From an uncultured Blautia sp. (GTDB taxonomy: Bacteria; Bacillota; Clostridia; Lachnospirales; Lachnospiraceae), in assembly GCA_938028845.1 (NCBI GenBank), contig CALIZJ010000044.1, positions 1 through 10,159 of the forward strand: DNA of 10,159 nucleotides, given 5' to 3'. A program made the translations under genes and the position numbers. Of the stretch, positions 1 through 6,854 are shown piece after piece (within the stretch, counting starts at the first letter, position 1; each line of letters begins with the position of its first letter). The notes under the pieces are model-generated. The model saw only the letters and a list, made by a program, of their open reading frames with translations, made no database searches and was not told the DNA's origin.

Positions 1-75
1 CACAGCCACCTCGTCTGTTTCTTTTTTTATCTCGTTATCCTGGATTTTTCCAATCTCTATACTTTCTTTTATCAT
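1..75 (-). CDS. 5' fragment of an unidentified protein, possibly FdhD (runs off the left edge)
   Basis: An open frame begins with ATG at position 75 on the minus strand and continues for 25 codons to the window edge with no stop. The peptide starts MIKESIEIGKIQD and ends with ETDEVAV. A weak Shine-Dalgarno-like AGGG lies about nine bases upstream. FdhD, the sulfurtransferase that puts the essential sulfur on the molybdenum/tungsten cofactor of formate dehydrogenases, commonly has a short variable N-terminus followed by an acidic stretch and a D-x-V-A-V-E-type motif, and fdhD often sits beside fdhF. The visible residues fit that but are too few to identify a family. Only the frame and start are seen; the FdhD name is inference from pattern and context. 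Confidence 0.4.
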   Translation of the reverse strand, partial: MIKESIEIGKIQDNEIKKETDEVAV

Positions 76-89
76 CGTCGCTGACCCTA

Positions 90-118
90 TTGAATTTCTG
101 CCTTTCCTTTGCTATAAT
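90..118 (+). promoter_or_regulatory. Promoter of the tRNA-Sec gene (extended -10)
   Basis: A -35 box TTGAAT (90-95) and a perfect -10 box TATAAT (113-118) are separated by exactly 17 bases. The bases TGC just before the -10 make it an extended -10 (TGnTATAAT). Transcription should start near position 125, leaving a leader of about 60 bases before the tRNA begins at 184. The promoter also lies in the upstream region of the oppositely oriented gene fragment that starts at 75. No equally good minus-strand promoter is visible for that gene. Confidence 0.85.
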
Positions 119-183
119 GATACAGGTTTTTTAATACTTGTACAGATTCTTTCCAAAAAGACTGTCTGTACAGAAAATTTTAC

Positions 184-281
184 GGGCGTCGAAGGGTAAC
201 TGGTGTGCCCCCTGGTCTTCAAAACCTGTGTTGGATGTTAACAGCGTCCTGGGTGAGTTCGATTCTCACAGGCGTCCGCCA
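184..281 (+). tRNA. selC: tRNA-Sec (selenocysteine, anticodon TCA)
   Basis: This 98-nt gene encodes the UGA-decoding selenocysteine tRNA. The anticodon TCA (219-221) sits in the loop CTTCAAA (217-223), identical to that of E. coli selC. The 8-bp acceptor arm pairs 184-191 with 270-277, with two G-U wobbles and a terminal G-A mismatch. It is followed by discriminator G278 and encoded CCA (279-281). The T arm is GTGAG/CTCAC around TTCGATT (258-264). The long variable arm pairs 233-239 with 243-249 over a three-base loop. The D stem pairs 194-198 with 206-210. The anticodon stem carries a T213-T227 mismatch. The long variable arm, long acceptor and TCA anticodon define tRNA-Sec. The gene is convergent with selA, and only 13 bases separate the CCA end from the selA stop. 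It should be charged by SerRS, converted by SelA and delivered by SelB, all but SerRS encoded here. Confidence 0.96.
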
Positions 282-294
282 AAAAAAATAAGTT

Positions 295-1704
295 TCACTG
301 CCGGCTGTCTGTTCTCAGACAGCTTTTTATTCCTTCCAGCAGCAGCAGCTTCTCCTTAGGCATCACAGTCCGCATATCCAGAAAAATTTTCTCCTCTTTT
401 ATATGGCAGATAACCGGAAGCGGAAGATTTCGCAGTCTTTTGGCAAAAGCCTCGCAGGATTCACCCTGAGGGGTTATGGTAAGCGCATAACTGGGGATTT
501 TTTCTCCCGGAAGAGAACCTCCGCCCATCATGGCTGCACTTTCTTCTATAAGAATTCTTTCCCCTGATTTGGTTTTTAAAAGCTCTTCTTTAAGCTCCTT
601 TGCCTGCTCCTTTAGCTCCTCCTGGCTTCTGGAAAGCATCTGCAGCACAGGGATACTTTTTTCTGCCTTCTTTTTATCCCGATACGCCCTAAAGGTGGCA
701 GCCAGCCCGGCTGTAATGCATTTATCCAAACGGACTGCCCGCATCAATGGATGCTCTTCCATTTTTTTAATATATGCTTCTTTTCCTGCCAGGATGCCGG
801 CCTGCGGTCCTCCCAGAAGCTTATCTCCGGAAAAGCTTACCACATCCGCGCCTTTTTTTAAAATCTCCTGGACCGTAGGCTCATGGGGAAGTCCATACTC
901 TTCCAGATCGATCAGAACCCCGCTTCCCATATCCATCAAAACCGGAAGATGGTATTTTTCTCCCAACTTTGCCAGTTCCTGTATGGAAACCTCTTCTGTA
1001 AAGCCTACGATCTTATAATTGCTGGTGTGTACTTTTAAAAGGGCGCCTGTATTCTCATTAATGGCAGTCTCATAATCAGAGATCCTGGTACGGTTGGTAC
1101 AGCCCACTTCCTTAAGGACGGCCCCGCTTTGTTCCATCACCTCTGGAACACGGAAACGTCCGCCGATCTCGATCAGTTCCCCTCTGGAAACAATGACCTC
1201 TTTGCCCTTTGCCAGAGCGCTCAGCATCAGGGTGACGGCAGCGGCGTTATTATTAACCGCCACCGCGTCTTCCGCTCCCGTTACTTTTTTAATCTCTTCT
1301 GCATAGTGTATGAACCGCCTGCTTCTTTTTCCTTGTTCAAGATCGTATTCCAGGTTTGAATATCCCTGGGCCGCATGAAGCATGGCATCCATCTGGAACT
1401 GTCCCAAAGGGGCTCTTCCAAGATTGGTATGAAGAAGGATTCCCGTAGCATTTATTACAGGCCGCAGAGAATATTCTTCCTCCTTTTTAAGCCTCATAGC
1501 AATCCTTTCTTTCAGGCTGGAAAGCGCCTCTAAAATCTCCTTTTCGTCTGCCTGCCTTACCGTGTCCCGAAGCCGTTCCAGCTCCTCATGTATGGCTTCT
1601 AATACAACGTCTCTTCCGTAGATGCTGCAAAGCTCCTGTATGGCATCTTCCTTTAAGAGGGTATCCACCTTTGGTATTTTCCTAAAATATGCATTTTTGT
1701 CCAT
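295..1704 (-). CDS. selA: L-seryl-tRNA(Sec) selenium transferase (selenocysteine synthase)
   Basis: SelA is a PLP-dependent decameric enzyme that converts Ser-tRNA(Sec) to Sec-tRNA(Sec) using selenophosphate. The 469-residue protein matches the family length (463 in E. coli) and aligns throughout with E. coli SelA: RPVINATG and HTNLGRAPLG near residues 81-101, NNNAAAV (151-157), SRGELIEIGG (173-182), KVHTSNY (224-230) and SFSGDKLLGGPQAG (290-303). Lys295 is the expected PLP lysine, at the same number as in E. coli. The ATG at 1704 was chosen because AGGGA (1714-1710) lies five bases upstream and the protein then begins MDKNAYFRKIP, as in homologues. An in-frame ATG at 1722 overlaps the selD stop but has no Shine-Dalgarno, and longer starts intrude into selD. 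It is the last gene of selB-selD-selA, 14 bases after selD. Its last codons form the tRNA-Sec terminator on the other strand. Confidence 0.97.
   Translation of the reverse strand: MDKNAYFRKIPKVDTLLKEDAIQELCSIYGRDVVLEAIHEELERLRDTVRQADEKEILEALSSLKERIAMRLKKEEEYSLRPVINATGILLHTNLGRAPLGQFQMDAMLHAAQGYSNLEYDLEQGKRSRRFIHYAEEIKKVTGAEDAVAVNNNAAAVTLMLSALAKGKEVIVSRGELIEIGGRFRVPEVMEQSGAVLKEVGCTNRTRISDYETAINENTGALLKVHTSNYKIVGFTEEVSIQELAKLGEKYHLPVLMDMGSGVLIDLEEYGLPHEPTVQEILKKGADVVSFSGDKLLGGPQAGILAGKEAYIKKMEEHPLMRAVRLDKCITAGLAATFRAYRDKKKAEKSIPVLQMLSRSQEELKEQAKELKEELLKTKSGERILIEESAAMMGGGSLPGEKIPSYALTITPQGESCEAFAKRLRNLPLPVICHIKEEKIFLDMRTVMPKEKLLLLEGIKSCLRTDSRQ
304..328 (+). terminator. Rho-independent terminator of tRNA-Sec, inside the selA 3' end
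   Basis: A perfect 8-bp hairpin (304-311 paired with 316-323, loop TTCT) is followed at once by five T residues (324-328). This is a standard intrinsic terminator for plus-strand transcription, 22 bases after the tRNA CCA end. The whole hairpin lies within the last codons of selA on the opposite strand. For minus-strand selA transcripts the same hairpin forms, but the nearest T run (282-289 read in reverse) comes 14 bases later, so termination in that direction would be weaker or need another signal. Confidence 0.85.
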
Positions 1705-1718
1705 ATTTATCCCTACAT

Positions 1719-2756
1719 TCATTTTAATACAAGATAATGTTCTTTCTTCCTGCATACCATTCCTACAATGGCCGATCTTTGTTCCAGGGAAGAAAGCTTT
1801 TCCAAAAGAGCCTCTGCCTCTTTTTCCTCCACGCACAACAAAAGACCGCCTGAGGTCTGGGGATCAAAGGCGAGATCCTCTAAATAGCTTTCTTTTATCC
1901 GGGAGTCTGTATACTCCGCTGCGTATTCCCGGTTCCGGTACGCTCCTGCAGGAATCAGGCCCATTTGGGCATACTCCCCGGCTCCTTTTAAAACAGGAAC
2001 CTGATCCATATAAAGTTCGAATGTCATTTCACTTCCCCGGGCCATCTCTAAAGCATGTCCGGCAAGACCGAAACCAGTTACATCTGTACAGGAATGGATG
2101 GAATACTCCTTCGCTATATCCCTGGCATATTTATTAAGCGCCGCCATATTCCTCGCGGCTTCTTCTGCCTCTTTTTCTTCTGCCAGACCGCCCTTCACCG
2201 CAGTAGATAAGATCCCGCTTCCAATGGGTTTGGTCAGGATCAAAAGGTCTCCCTCCCTGGCTCCGTAATTTTTCCATAGTTTTTTCGGATGAACAAAACC
2301 AGTTACACAAAGCCCGTATTTTGGCTCTTCATCCTGTATGGTGTGTCCGCCGGCAAGCACCGCTCCGGCCTCCATCACCTTGCTTGCTCCTCCCTGAAGG
2401 ATTTCTTCCAGGATGGAATAATCCAGACAATTAGGAAAGGCTGCGATATTTAAAGCAAGCCTTGGCTCCCCTCCCATGGCGTATACGTCGCTTAAAGCAT
2501 TTGCTGCTGCGATCTGCCCGAAAAGATAGGGATCGTCCACCACCGGAGTAAAAAAGTCCACTGTCTGGATAAACGCCAATTCTTCTGATACCTGATAAAC
2601 GGCTGCGTCGTCTGAAGTCTCCGTTCCCACCAGAAGATTGGGATCGTAAAATTTCGGCAGCTTACCCAAAACTTGGGCAAGGGTCCCAGGACCTACTTTC
2701 GCCGCTCATCCCGATGTGCGGGACATTTGTGTTAAACGGATCTTTTCCTCTGCCAT
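1719..2756 (-). CDS. selD: Selenide, water dikinase (selenophosphate synthetase), selenoprotein with Sec17
   Basis: SelD makes selenophosphate, the selenium donor for SelA, from selenide and ATP. The full gene is 345 residues (347 in E. coli) when the TGA at 2708-2706 is read as selenocysteine. The N-terminus is then MAEEKIRLTQ-MSRTSG-U-AAK, which aligns residue for residue with E. coli SelD: Sec17 takes the place of catalytic Cys17, and Lys20 is conserved. Later family motifs are FYDPNLLVG (37-45), SDDAAVY (48-54, nucleotide/metal binding), AGGHTIQD, DVTGFGLAGH and DPQTSGGLLL near the C-terminus. The start ATG at 2756 is set by AGGAGG (2769-2764), seven bases upstream. Without UGA decoding the reading frame appears to begin only at 2669 and loses the active site. 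The gene is 67 bases after selB and 14 before selA, so it is co-transcribed with both. Because its own product is needed to make Sec, a basal level of the protein must be inherited or made by UGA suppression (inference). Confidence 0.97.
2676..2708 (-). promoter_or_regulatory. selD Sec codon and candidate SECIS hairpin
   Basis: The TGA occupies 2708-2706. Just downstream the minus strand can fold into a stacked stem: GGC (2703-2701) with GCC (2678-2676), AAG (2698-2696) with CTT (2681-2679), and GGTC (2693-2690) with GACC (2685-2682), closing on a four-base loop CTGG. Bacterial SECIS elements lie within the coding frame right after the UGA and are bound by the SelB C-terminal domain. Position and size fit. 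The apical loop differs from the classical GGUC-type loop of E. coli fdhF, so the exact fold is uncertain. Confidence 0.7.
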
Positions 2757-2823
2757 AGGCTCACCTCCTTATTCTGTCAAATATTTTCTCCAAATTTCCA
2801 GTTCCTTTTTCAGCAGCAGCTGT

Positions 2824-4746
2824 TTATGGATTTCTGTTTTCCGGCCGGGGATCCTCTTTCAGGACCCTTCCCTCTTCGGTTTTTCTTGTAAATCCATTTT
2901 TGTCAAAATGCTCTAAAAGGGCAACTGCAATCTTTCTGGAACACCCAAGCGTATCCCTGTATTCCCCCAATGTCACAAAGGGCCGGGTTTTCGCCATCTC
3001 TTTAAATACCTGGCGGGCATTTTCGTAATACTCTTTGTGGATACAATACTGCCCATCCAGACGGATCAATAGTTTTTTGTTCAAAAGAGAGGTGAAAACC
3101 GGCTGAAACTTTTTCTGGCGTACGTGTTCTTTTCCGTACAGAGCCGTCGTCAAAGGAGCGTAACCGGCCTGCAGATAATCCTTTAGGATACCCTGCATGA
3201 TCGCGTCTTCATCCTCTTTTACTACTACGCGGAAGCTCTTTTTGCTGATGCATCCATTCTCTATTTTTATTACTTTCTGTTCTTTTAAAAGAGCAAAAAT
3301 CTGATCTGTGATCCCGCTGTCCTTTAGTCCAAGACGGCTCCTCGCCTCTTCAATCCCCATTCCCTCTTTCAAAGGATAGTCCTTATGGAACTGTCCCAGG
3401 AATTCTTCTGTCTTTTTCCGGTAGGTTTTCATCTCTTCTTTATGAATGTAAATTCCCTGCCCCAGACAGAACAAACTCTTTTTATCTGCCAGCCTGTCCG
3501 CAGTATTTTTTACCTGGGAACGGTCAAGGGAAAAGCGGTCAGCAAGCTCTTCAAGGGTAAAAAACTTTCCCCAGCTTTCCTTTACAAAAAGCTCCAGCAG
3601 TTCCTCCTGTGTCCCGGATTCCAGGATCTGAAAAACCTGAAGGGACTTTTTATCCCGCCTTCTTTTTTGGAAAGGACAGGCATCCAGGATGACGCCTCCT
3701 CCAACCGTCTCCACAGGAGAATAAAAACGAAGTACAAACCGATCCCCTTTTCTCGCCACGGCAGTCTGTTCCAGCCTGAGCTGGGCATAGGCGCTTTCTC
3801 CCGGAAGGAGTTCCTGTCTGTCTATCAGGATAATTTTCCCTAAAAGCTCGCTGGTTCCGTGATAAATATGCACCCGGCTCCCGTTTTTTATTTTATGGCC
3901 GGCGTGTTTTAAGGCGTCCACTTTTACATCCAGCATGTAGGTTGGATACAGGCTGTTTTTTGTGGCCAGCACATCGCCCCGGTTAATCTCTTCTTTCTTT
4001 TTATCCGGGATATTTACGGCCACACGTTCTCCCGCCCAGGCAGTTTCCCTGGCGCTTCCATGGACCTGTATGCTTCTTATCTTAACGGGAACTTCCTCCG
4101 GATAAAGCATGGCTTCCTGTTCCTTATTCAGCCGTCCCTCCATTAAGGTTCCCGTAAGTATGGTTCCAAACCCTTTTAAGGTAAAAACTCTGTCCGCAGG
4201 AAGGCGGAAACGTCTGGTGGCTTTTCTCTCAGGAAGGGAGGCACATATTTCACCCAACGCCGTTTTTAAAGCTTCTAAGCCCTCTTTTTCATATACAGAT
4301 ACCGGAAGGATGGGCGCGTTTTCTAAAAAAGTCCCCTTTACCAGCTCTCTTACGTCTTCTTTTACCAGCTCTAAGAAATCCGGTTCCACCAGATCTGTCT
4401 TTGTAAGGACGATCACGCCGGCAGAAATACCGAGAATGGACAGAATATCCAAATGCTCCACGGTCTGGGGCATAACCCCTTCATCCGCCGCAATGACCAG
4501 CATGGCCACATCCATGCCCCCCGCCCCGGCAAGCATATTTTTTACGAATTTCTCATGACCGGGCACATCCACGATTCCCACACGCTGTCCCCCTGGAAGA
4601 TCCAGATAGGCAAAGCCCAGCTCTATGGTAATTCCTCTCTTTTTTTCTTCTTTTAATCGGTCCGTATCAATCCCGGTCAGCGCCTTGATCAAACAAGTTT
4701 TTCCATGATCTACATGCCCTGCCGTACCTATGATTACATGTTTCAT
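2824..4746 (-). CDS. selB: Selenocysteine-specific translation elongation factor
   Basis: SelB is an EF-Tu-like GTPase that carries Sec-tRNA(Sec) to UGA codons marked by a SECIS hairpin. The 640-residue protein (614 in E. coli) starts MKHVIIGTAGHVDHGKT with the P-loop at residues 10-17. It then has RGITIELGFAYLDL (switch I, about 37-50), DVPGHE (60-65) and TKTD (115-118, a variant of the G4 NKxD motif). Two beta-barrel domains follow to about residue 350. The remaining roughly 290 residues form the charged, helix-rich region expected for the winged-helix repeats that bind SECIS RNA; this long C-terminus separates SelB from EF-Tu. The ATG at 4746 is preceded by a modest purine-rich GGGGATGAG. 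It is the first gene of selB-selD-selA, transcribed from the promoter at 4781-4809. Confidence 0.97.
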   Translation of the reverse strand: MKHVIIGTAGHVDHGKTCLIKALTGIDTDRLKEEKKRGITIELGFAYLDLPGGQRVGIVDVPGHEKFVKNMLAGAGGMDVAMLVIAADEGVMPQTVEHLDILSILGISAGVIVLTKTDLVEPDFLELVKEDVRELVKGTFLENAPILPVSVYEKEGLEALKTALGEICASLPERKATRRFRLPADRVFTLKGFGTILTGTLMEGRLNKEQEAMLYPEEVPVKIRSIQVHGSARETAWAGERVAVNIPDKKKEEINRGDVLATKNSLYPTYMLDVKVDALKHAGHKIKNGSRVHIYHGTSELLGKIILIDRQELLPGESAYAQLRLEQTAVARKGDRFVLRFYSPVETVGGGVILDACPFQKRRRDKKSLQVFQILESGTQEELLELFVKESWGKFFTLEELADRFSLDRSQVKNTADRLADKKSLFCLGQGIYIHKEEMKTYRKKTEEFLGQFHKDYPLKEGMGIEEARSRLGLKDSGITDQIFALLKEQKVIKIENGCISKKSFRVVVKEDEDAIMQGILKDYLQAGYAPLTTALYGKEHVRQKKFQPVFTSLLNKKLLIRLDGQYCIHKEYYENARQVFKEMAKTRPFVTLGEYRDTLGCSRKIAVALLEHFDKNGFTRKTEEGRVLKEDPRPENRNP

Positions 4747-4780
4747 TTTCTCATCCCCGGTTGGTTATACATTGCGTTTT

Positions 4781-4809
4781 ATTGTACCATATATTTCCTA
4801 AGACTTCAA
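4781..4809 (-). promoter_or_regulatory. Promoter of the selB-selD-selA operon
   Basis: On the minus strand the -35 box TTGAAG (4809-4804) and the -10 box TACAAT (4786-4781) are separated by 17 bases. Transcription should start near 4774, giving a leader of about 27 bases before the selB ATG. No hairpin or riboswitch-sized element fits in so short a leader. The promoter lies just downstream of the hydA terminator, so the sel operon has its own transcription start rather than being the tail of the hydrogenase operon. Confidence 0.8.
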
Positions 4810-4857
4810 ACAGTTATCCGACTAAAGCGCGGGTGTGTCTCCTCATTTTTGTTAAAA

Positions 4858-4890
4858 TTATAAGCCGGACCTTAAAAGTCCGGCTTATAA
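4858..4890 (-). terminator. Terminator of the fdhF-hycB-hycB-hydA operon
   Basis: A perfect 13-bp inverted repeat (4858-4870 with 4878-4890, seven-base loop) begins three bases after the hydA stop. The core is GCCGGAC/GTCCGGC. On the minus strand the lower stem is AT-rich and is followed by a T-rich tail (AATTTTAAC). The symmetry would also let it stop any plus-strand transcripts. It separates the hydrogenase/formate dehydrogenase operon from the selB promoter about 50 bases downstream. Confidence 0.88.
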
Positions 4891-4893
4891 AAT

Positions 4894-6258
4894 TTATTTT
4901 CCTATACAATACTCTGTATGGAGCAAATGATGTGCGATATGGCTGTTCGGCTCTTCCAGAAAATCTTCGTAAATTTTCTTGATAGCCGGATTCTCATGAG
5001 ACTTGCGGTATGGCAGTTCCTTATCATGCGCAAAAATAGAAGCTCTTCTTGCTCTATATGCCTCTTCCAGGTCTGTATCCATTAAAAGTTTCGGCTGTCC
5101 GCCGCCGCTTATACAGCCCTCGGGACAGGTCATCACCTCAATGAAATGCAGATTTAAAGTTCCATTTTTTACTGCTTCCAGAACAGGAATCACATTTTTA
5201 AGGCCTGTCACCACGCCAACCTTTAATTCCAGGTCTCCTACTTTTATCGTAGATGTACGGAATCCTTCCGTACCACGGACAGAAGTCACTTCCACATCCG
5301 GGATAGGCTCTCCGGTTACAAGCTCATACCCTGTACGGATAGCCGCTTCCATAACGCCTCCGGTCACACCGAAGATCGTTCCTGCACCTGTATAGATTCC
5401 CAGGGGCTGGTCAAATTCAGATTCTTCCAGGCTGTCCCAGTCAATCCCTTTTTCCTTGATCAGCCAGGCAAGATCCCGGGTCGTAATGGCCACATCTACA
5501 TCCTGATAGCCGCTGTCCTTCATTTCCGGACGTTCACACTCAAATTCCTTGCAGGTACAGGGCATTACAGAAACACTGTAAATCCTGGAACCGTCCAGGT
5601 CCTCCAGGGAGGCGCCATAGCTTTTAAAGACTGCTCCGCCCATCTGCTGAGGGCTTTTGGCGCTGGAAAGATGATCTTTCATTTCCGGATAATTGTTTTC
5701 CAGGAATCTTACCCATGCCGGACAGCAGGAGGTGAACATTGGCAGAACGCCGCCTTCTGTCACTCTCTTTACCAGCTCGGTTCCCTCTTCCATGATGGTA
5801 AGGTCAGCAGGAAAATTCGTATCATAGATTCTGTCGAATCCCACCGCCCGAAGAGCAGAGGCAAGTTTTCCGGGAGTGAGGCTTCCTAATTCCGCCCCAA
5901 ACTCCTCTGCAATGGCTACCCGGACAGCAGGAGCACACTGTACAATGGTAAACTTTTCTTTATCGGCAATGGCTGCCTTTACCTTATCCAGATTGCAGAC
6001 TGCATGGGCCGCAAATAATGGCTCCTGGACGCAGTCCGGTATATGTCTTTCCTTTTTTACTTTCTCATAGGCAGCCTTTCCATGTGTCAATATGGAAACA
6101 TAAGATTTACATTTCTGCACACACTGGCCGCACATTACACAACGGCTCTCATCAATGGTCTGCGGCTGTCCCTGTTCTCCCACAATGGCATAGGCAGGAC
6201 AGACTTCCGCACATTCCCGGCAGCCGGTGCAAAGATTTTGATCAATGGCTACTATCAT
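4894..6258 (-). CDS. hydA: [FeFe]-hydrogenase catalytic subunit (HDCR HydA2 type)
   Basis: This 454-residue group A [FeFe]-hydrogenase oxidises H2 or reduces protons at an H-cluster. The N-terminus holds two [4Fe-4S] motifs (C10/C13/C16/C20 and C40/C43/C46/C50). H-cluster motifs follow: L1 FTSCCPAW (175-182), L2 VMPCTCKEFE (231-240) and L3 EVMTCPEGC (374-382). By alignment with Clostridium pasteurianum CpI, Cys179, Cys234, Cys378 and Cys382 bind the cluster, and the proton-path residues Glu158, Glu161, Cys178 and Ser198 are all present. It lacks the [2Fe-2S] domain and the NADH-linked partners of electron-bifurcating hydrogenases. It is the last gene of its operon, 15 bases after hycB with a GGGAGG site, and is followed at once by a terminator. 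This context points to a soluble complex with FdhF and two HycB subunits. Maturases HydE, HydF and HydG are not in the window. Confidence 0.96.
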   Translation of the reverse strand: MIVAIDQNLCTGCRECAEVCPAYAIVGEQGQPQTIDESRCVMCGQCVQKCKSYVSILTHGKAAYEKVKKERHIPDCVQEPLFAAHAVCNLDKVKAAIADKEKFTIVQCAPAVRVAIAEEFGAELGSLTPGKLASALRAVGFDRIYDTNFPADLTIMEEGTELVKRVTEGGVLPMFTSCCPAWVRFLENNYPEMKDHLSSAKSPQQMGGAVFKSYGASLEDLDGSRIYSVSVMPCTCKEFECERPEMKDSGYQDVDVAITTRDLAWLIKEKGIDWDSLEESEFDQPLGIYTGAGTIFGVTGGVMEAAIRTGYELVTGEPIPDVEVTSVRGTEGFRTSTIKVGDLELKVGVVTGLKNVIPVLEAVKNGTLNLHFIEVMTCPEGCISGGGQPKLLMDTDLEEAYRARRASIFAHDKELPYRKSHENPAIKKIYEDFLEEPNSHIAHHLLHTEYCIGK

Positions 6259-6273
6259 GTCTTTCGTCCTCCC

Positions 6274-6837
6274 TTATCTCCAGTTTCTGGTCAGAAACAG
6301 CGCTTCGGCCGCCCTGATATTTTTTTCTTCCCGCTCTGCCTCCGGATCTACCAGGCGCAAAGCCTCATGGGGACAGACTCTCACACAGGCCGGTCCGCCC
6401 TCGATTCCCTGGCAAAGGTCGCATTTAGAGGCAAAAACTTTTTCTTCTCCAGATACAGGCTGCGCGATCACACGCCCATCCTTGGCATAGGGAAGAAGGG
6501 CTATCGCCCCAAAAGGACATGCCTGCATACAATCCTTACAGCCAATGCATTTCTGGGGATCTACGATCACCTGATGGTCGATGCGGCTGATCGCACCCTT
6601 GGTGCAGGCGTTCAGACAAGGCGCATCCTCACAGTGTTTGCACTGGATAGGCATACATCCATTTTCAAATTTCGTGAGAAATAAACGCGGGGTAACAGGG
6701 ACCGTAACGGTCCCTACGGTTTTCCCCATTTTATTTTCCTTACGGCTGTGAACGGTAAAGCATGCAAGCTCGCAGGCTTTACAGCCGGTACATTTCGTAC
6801 TGTCTCCCAGTACGAAAGCCCCCAATTCTTTTTTCAT
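6274..6837 (-). CDS. hycB: HycB-like polyferredoxin, four [4Fe-4S] clusters (second copy)
   Basis: This 187-residue electron-transfer protein of the HycB/HydN/DmsB ferredoxin family has four cysteine quartets: 16/19/22/26, 66/69/74/78, 97/100/103/107 and 139/142/151/155, enough for four [4Fe-4S] clusters. There is no signal peptide or membrane segment, so it should be cytoplasmic. It lies between the other hycB copy (17 bases upstream) and hydA (15 bases downstream). The likely role is to pass electrons between formate dehydrogenase and hydrogenase, as HycB3 and HycB4 do in the hydrogen-dependent CO2 reductases. Which of those two it corresponds to cannot be decided by reading. The last 24 residues are charged and helix-prone, starting DPEAEREEKNIRAAEA. 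Start ATG 6837 has AGGA upstream. Confidence 0.92.
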   Translation of the reverse strand: MKKELGAFVLGDSTKCTGCKACELACFTVHSRKENKMGKTVGTVTVPVTPRLFLTKFENGCMPIQCKHCEDAPCLNACTKGAISRIDHQVIVDPQKCIGCKDCMQACPFGAIALLPYAKDGRVIAQPVSGEEKVFASKCDLCQGIEGGPACVRVCPHEALRLVDPEAEREEKNIRAAEALFLTRNWR

Positions 6838-6854
6838 AATTTTTTCCTGCCTTC

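Noticed and set aside
138..359. A 73-codon plus-strand open frame over the tRNA-Sec gene.
   Set aside because: It is explained by the tRNA, its terminator and the selA antisense; it has no ribosome binding site and an unlikely composition.
1705..1836. Longer selA starts at 1836 or 1722.
   Set aside because: The extension overlaps selD by over 100 bases, its residues do not resemble SelA, and the only Shine-Dalgarno at good distance precedes the ATG at 1704.
1719..2669. selD starting with TTG at 2669.
   Set aside because: This start has no ribosome binding site and loses the catalytic residues. The upstream ATG at 2756 has a strong AGGAGG and a family-like N-terminus across the TGA.
4747..4857. 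A riboswitch or SECIS-like leader controlling selB.
   Set aside because: The predicted leader is only about 27 bases and shows no stable hairpin.
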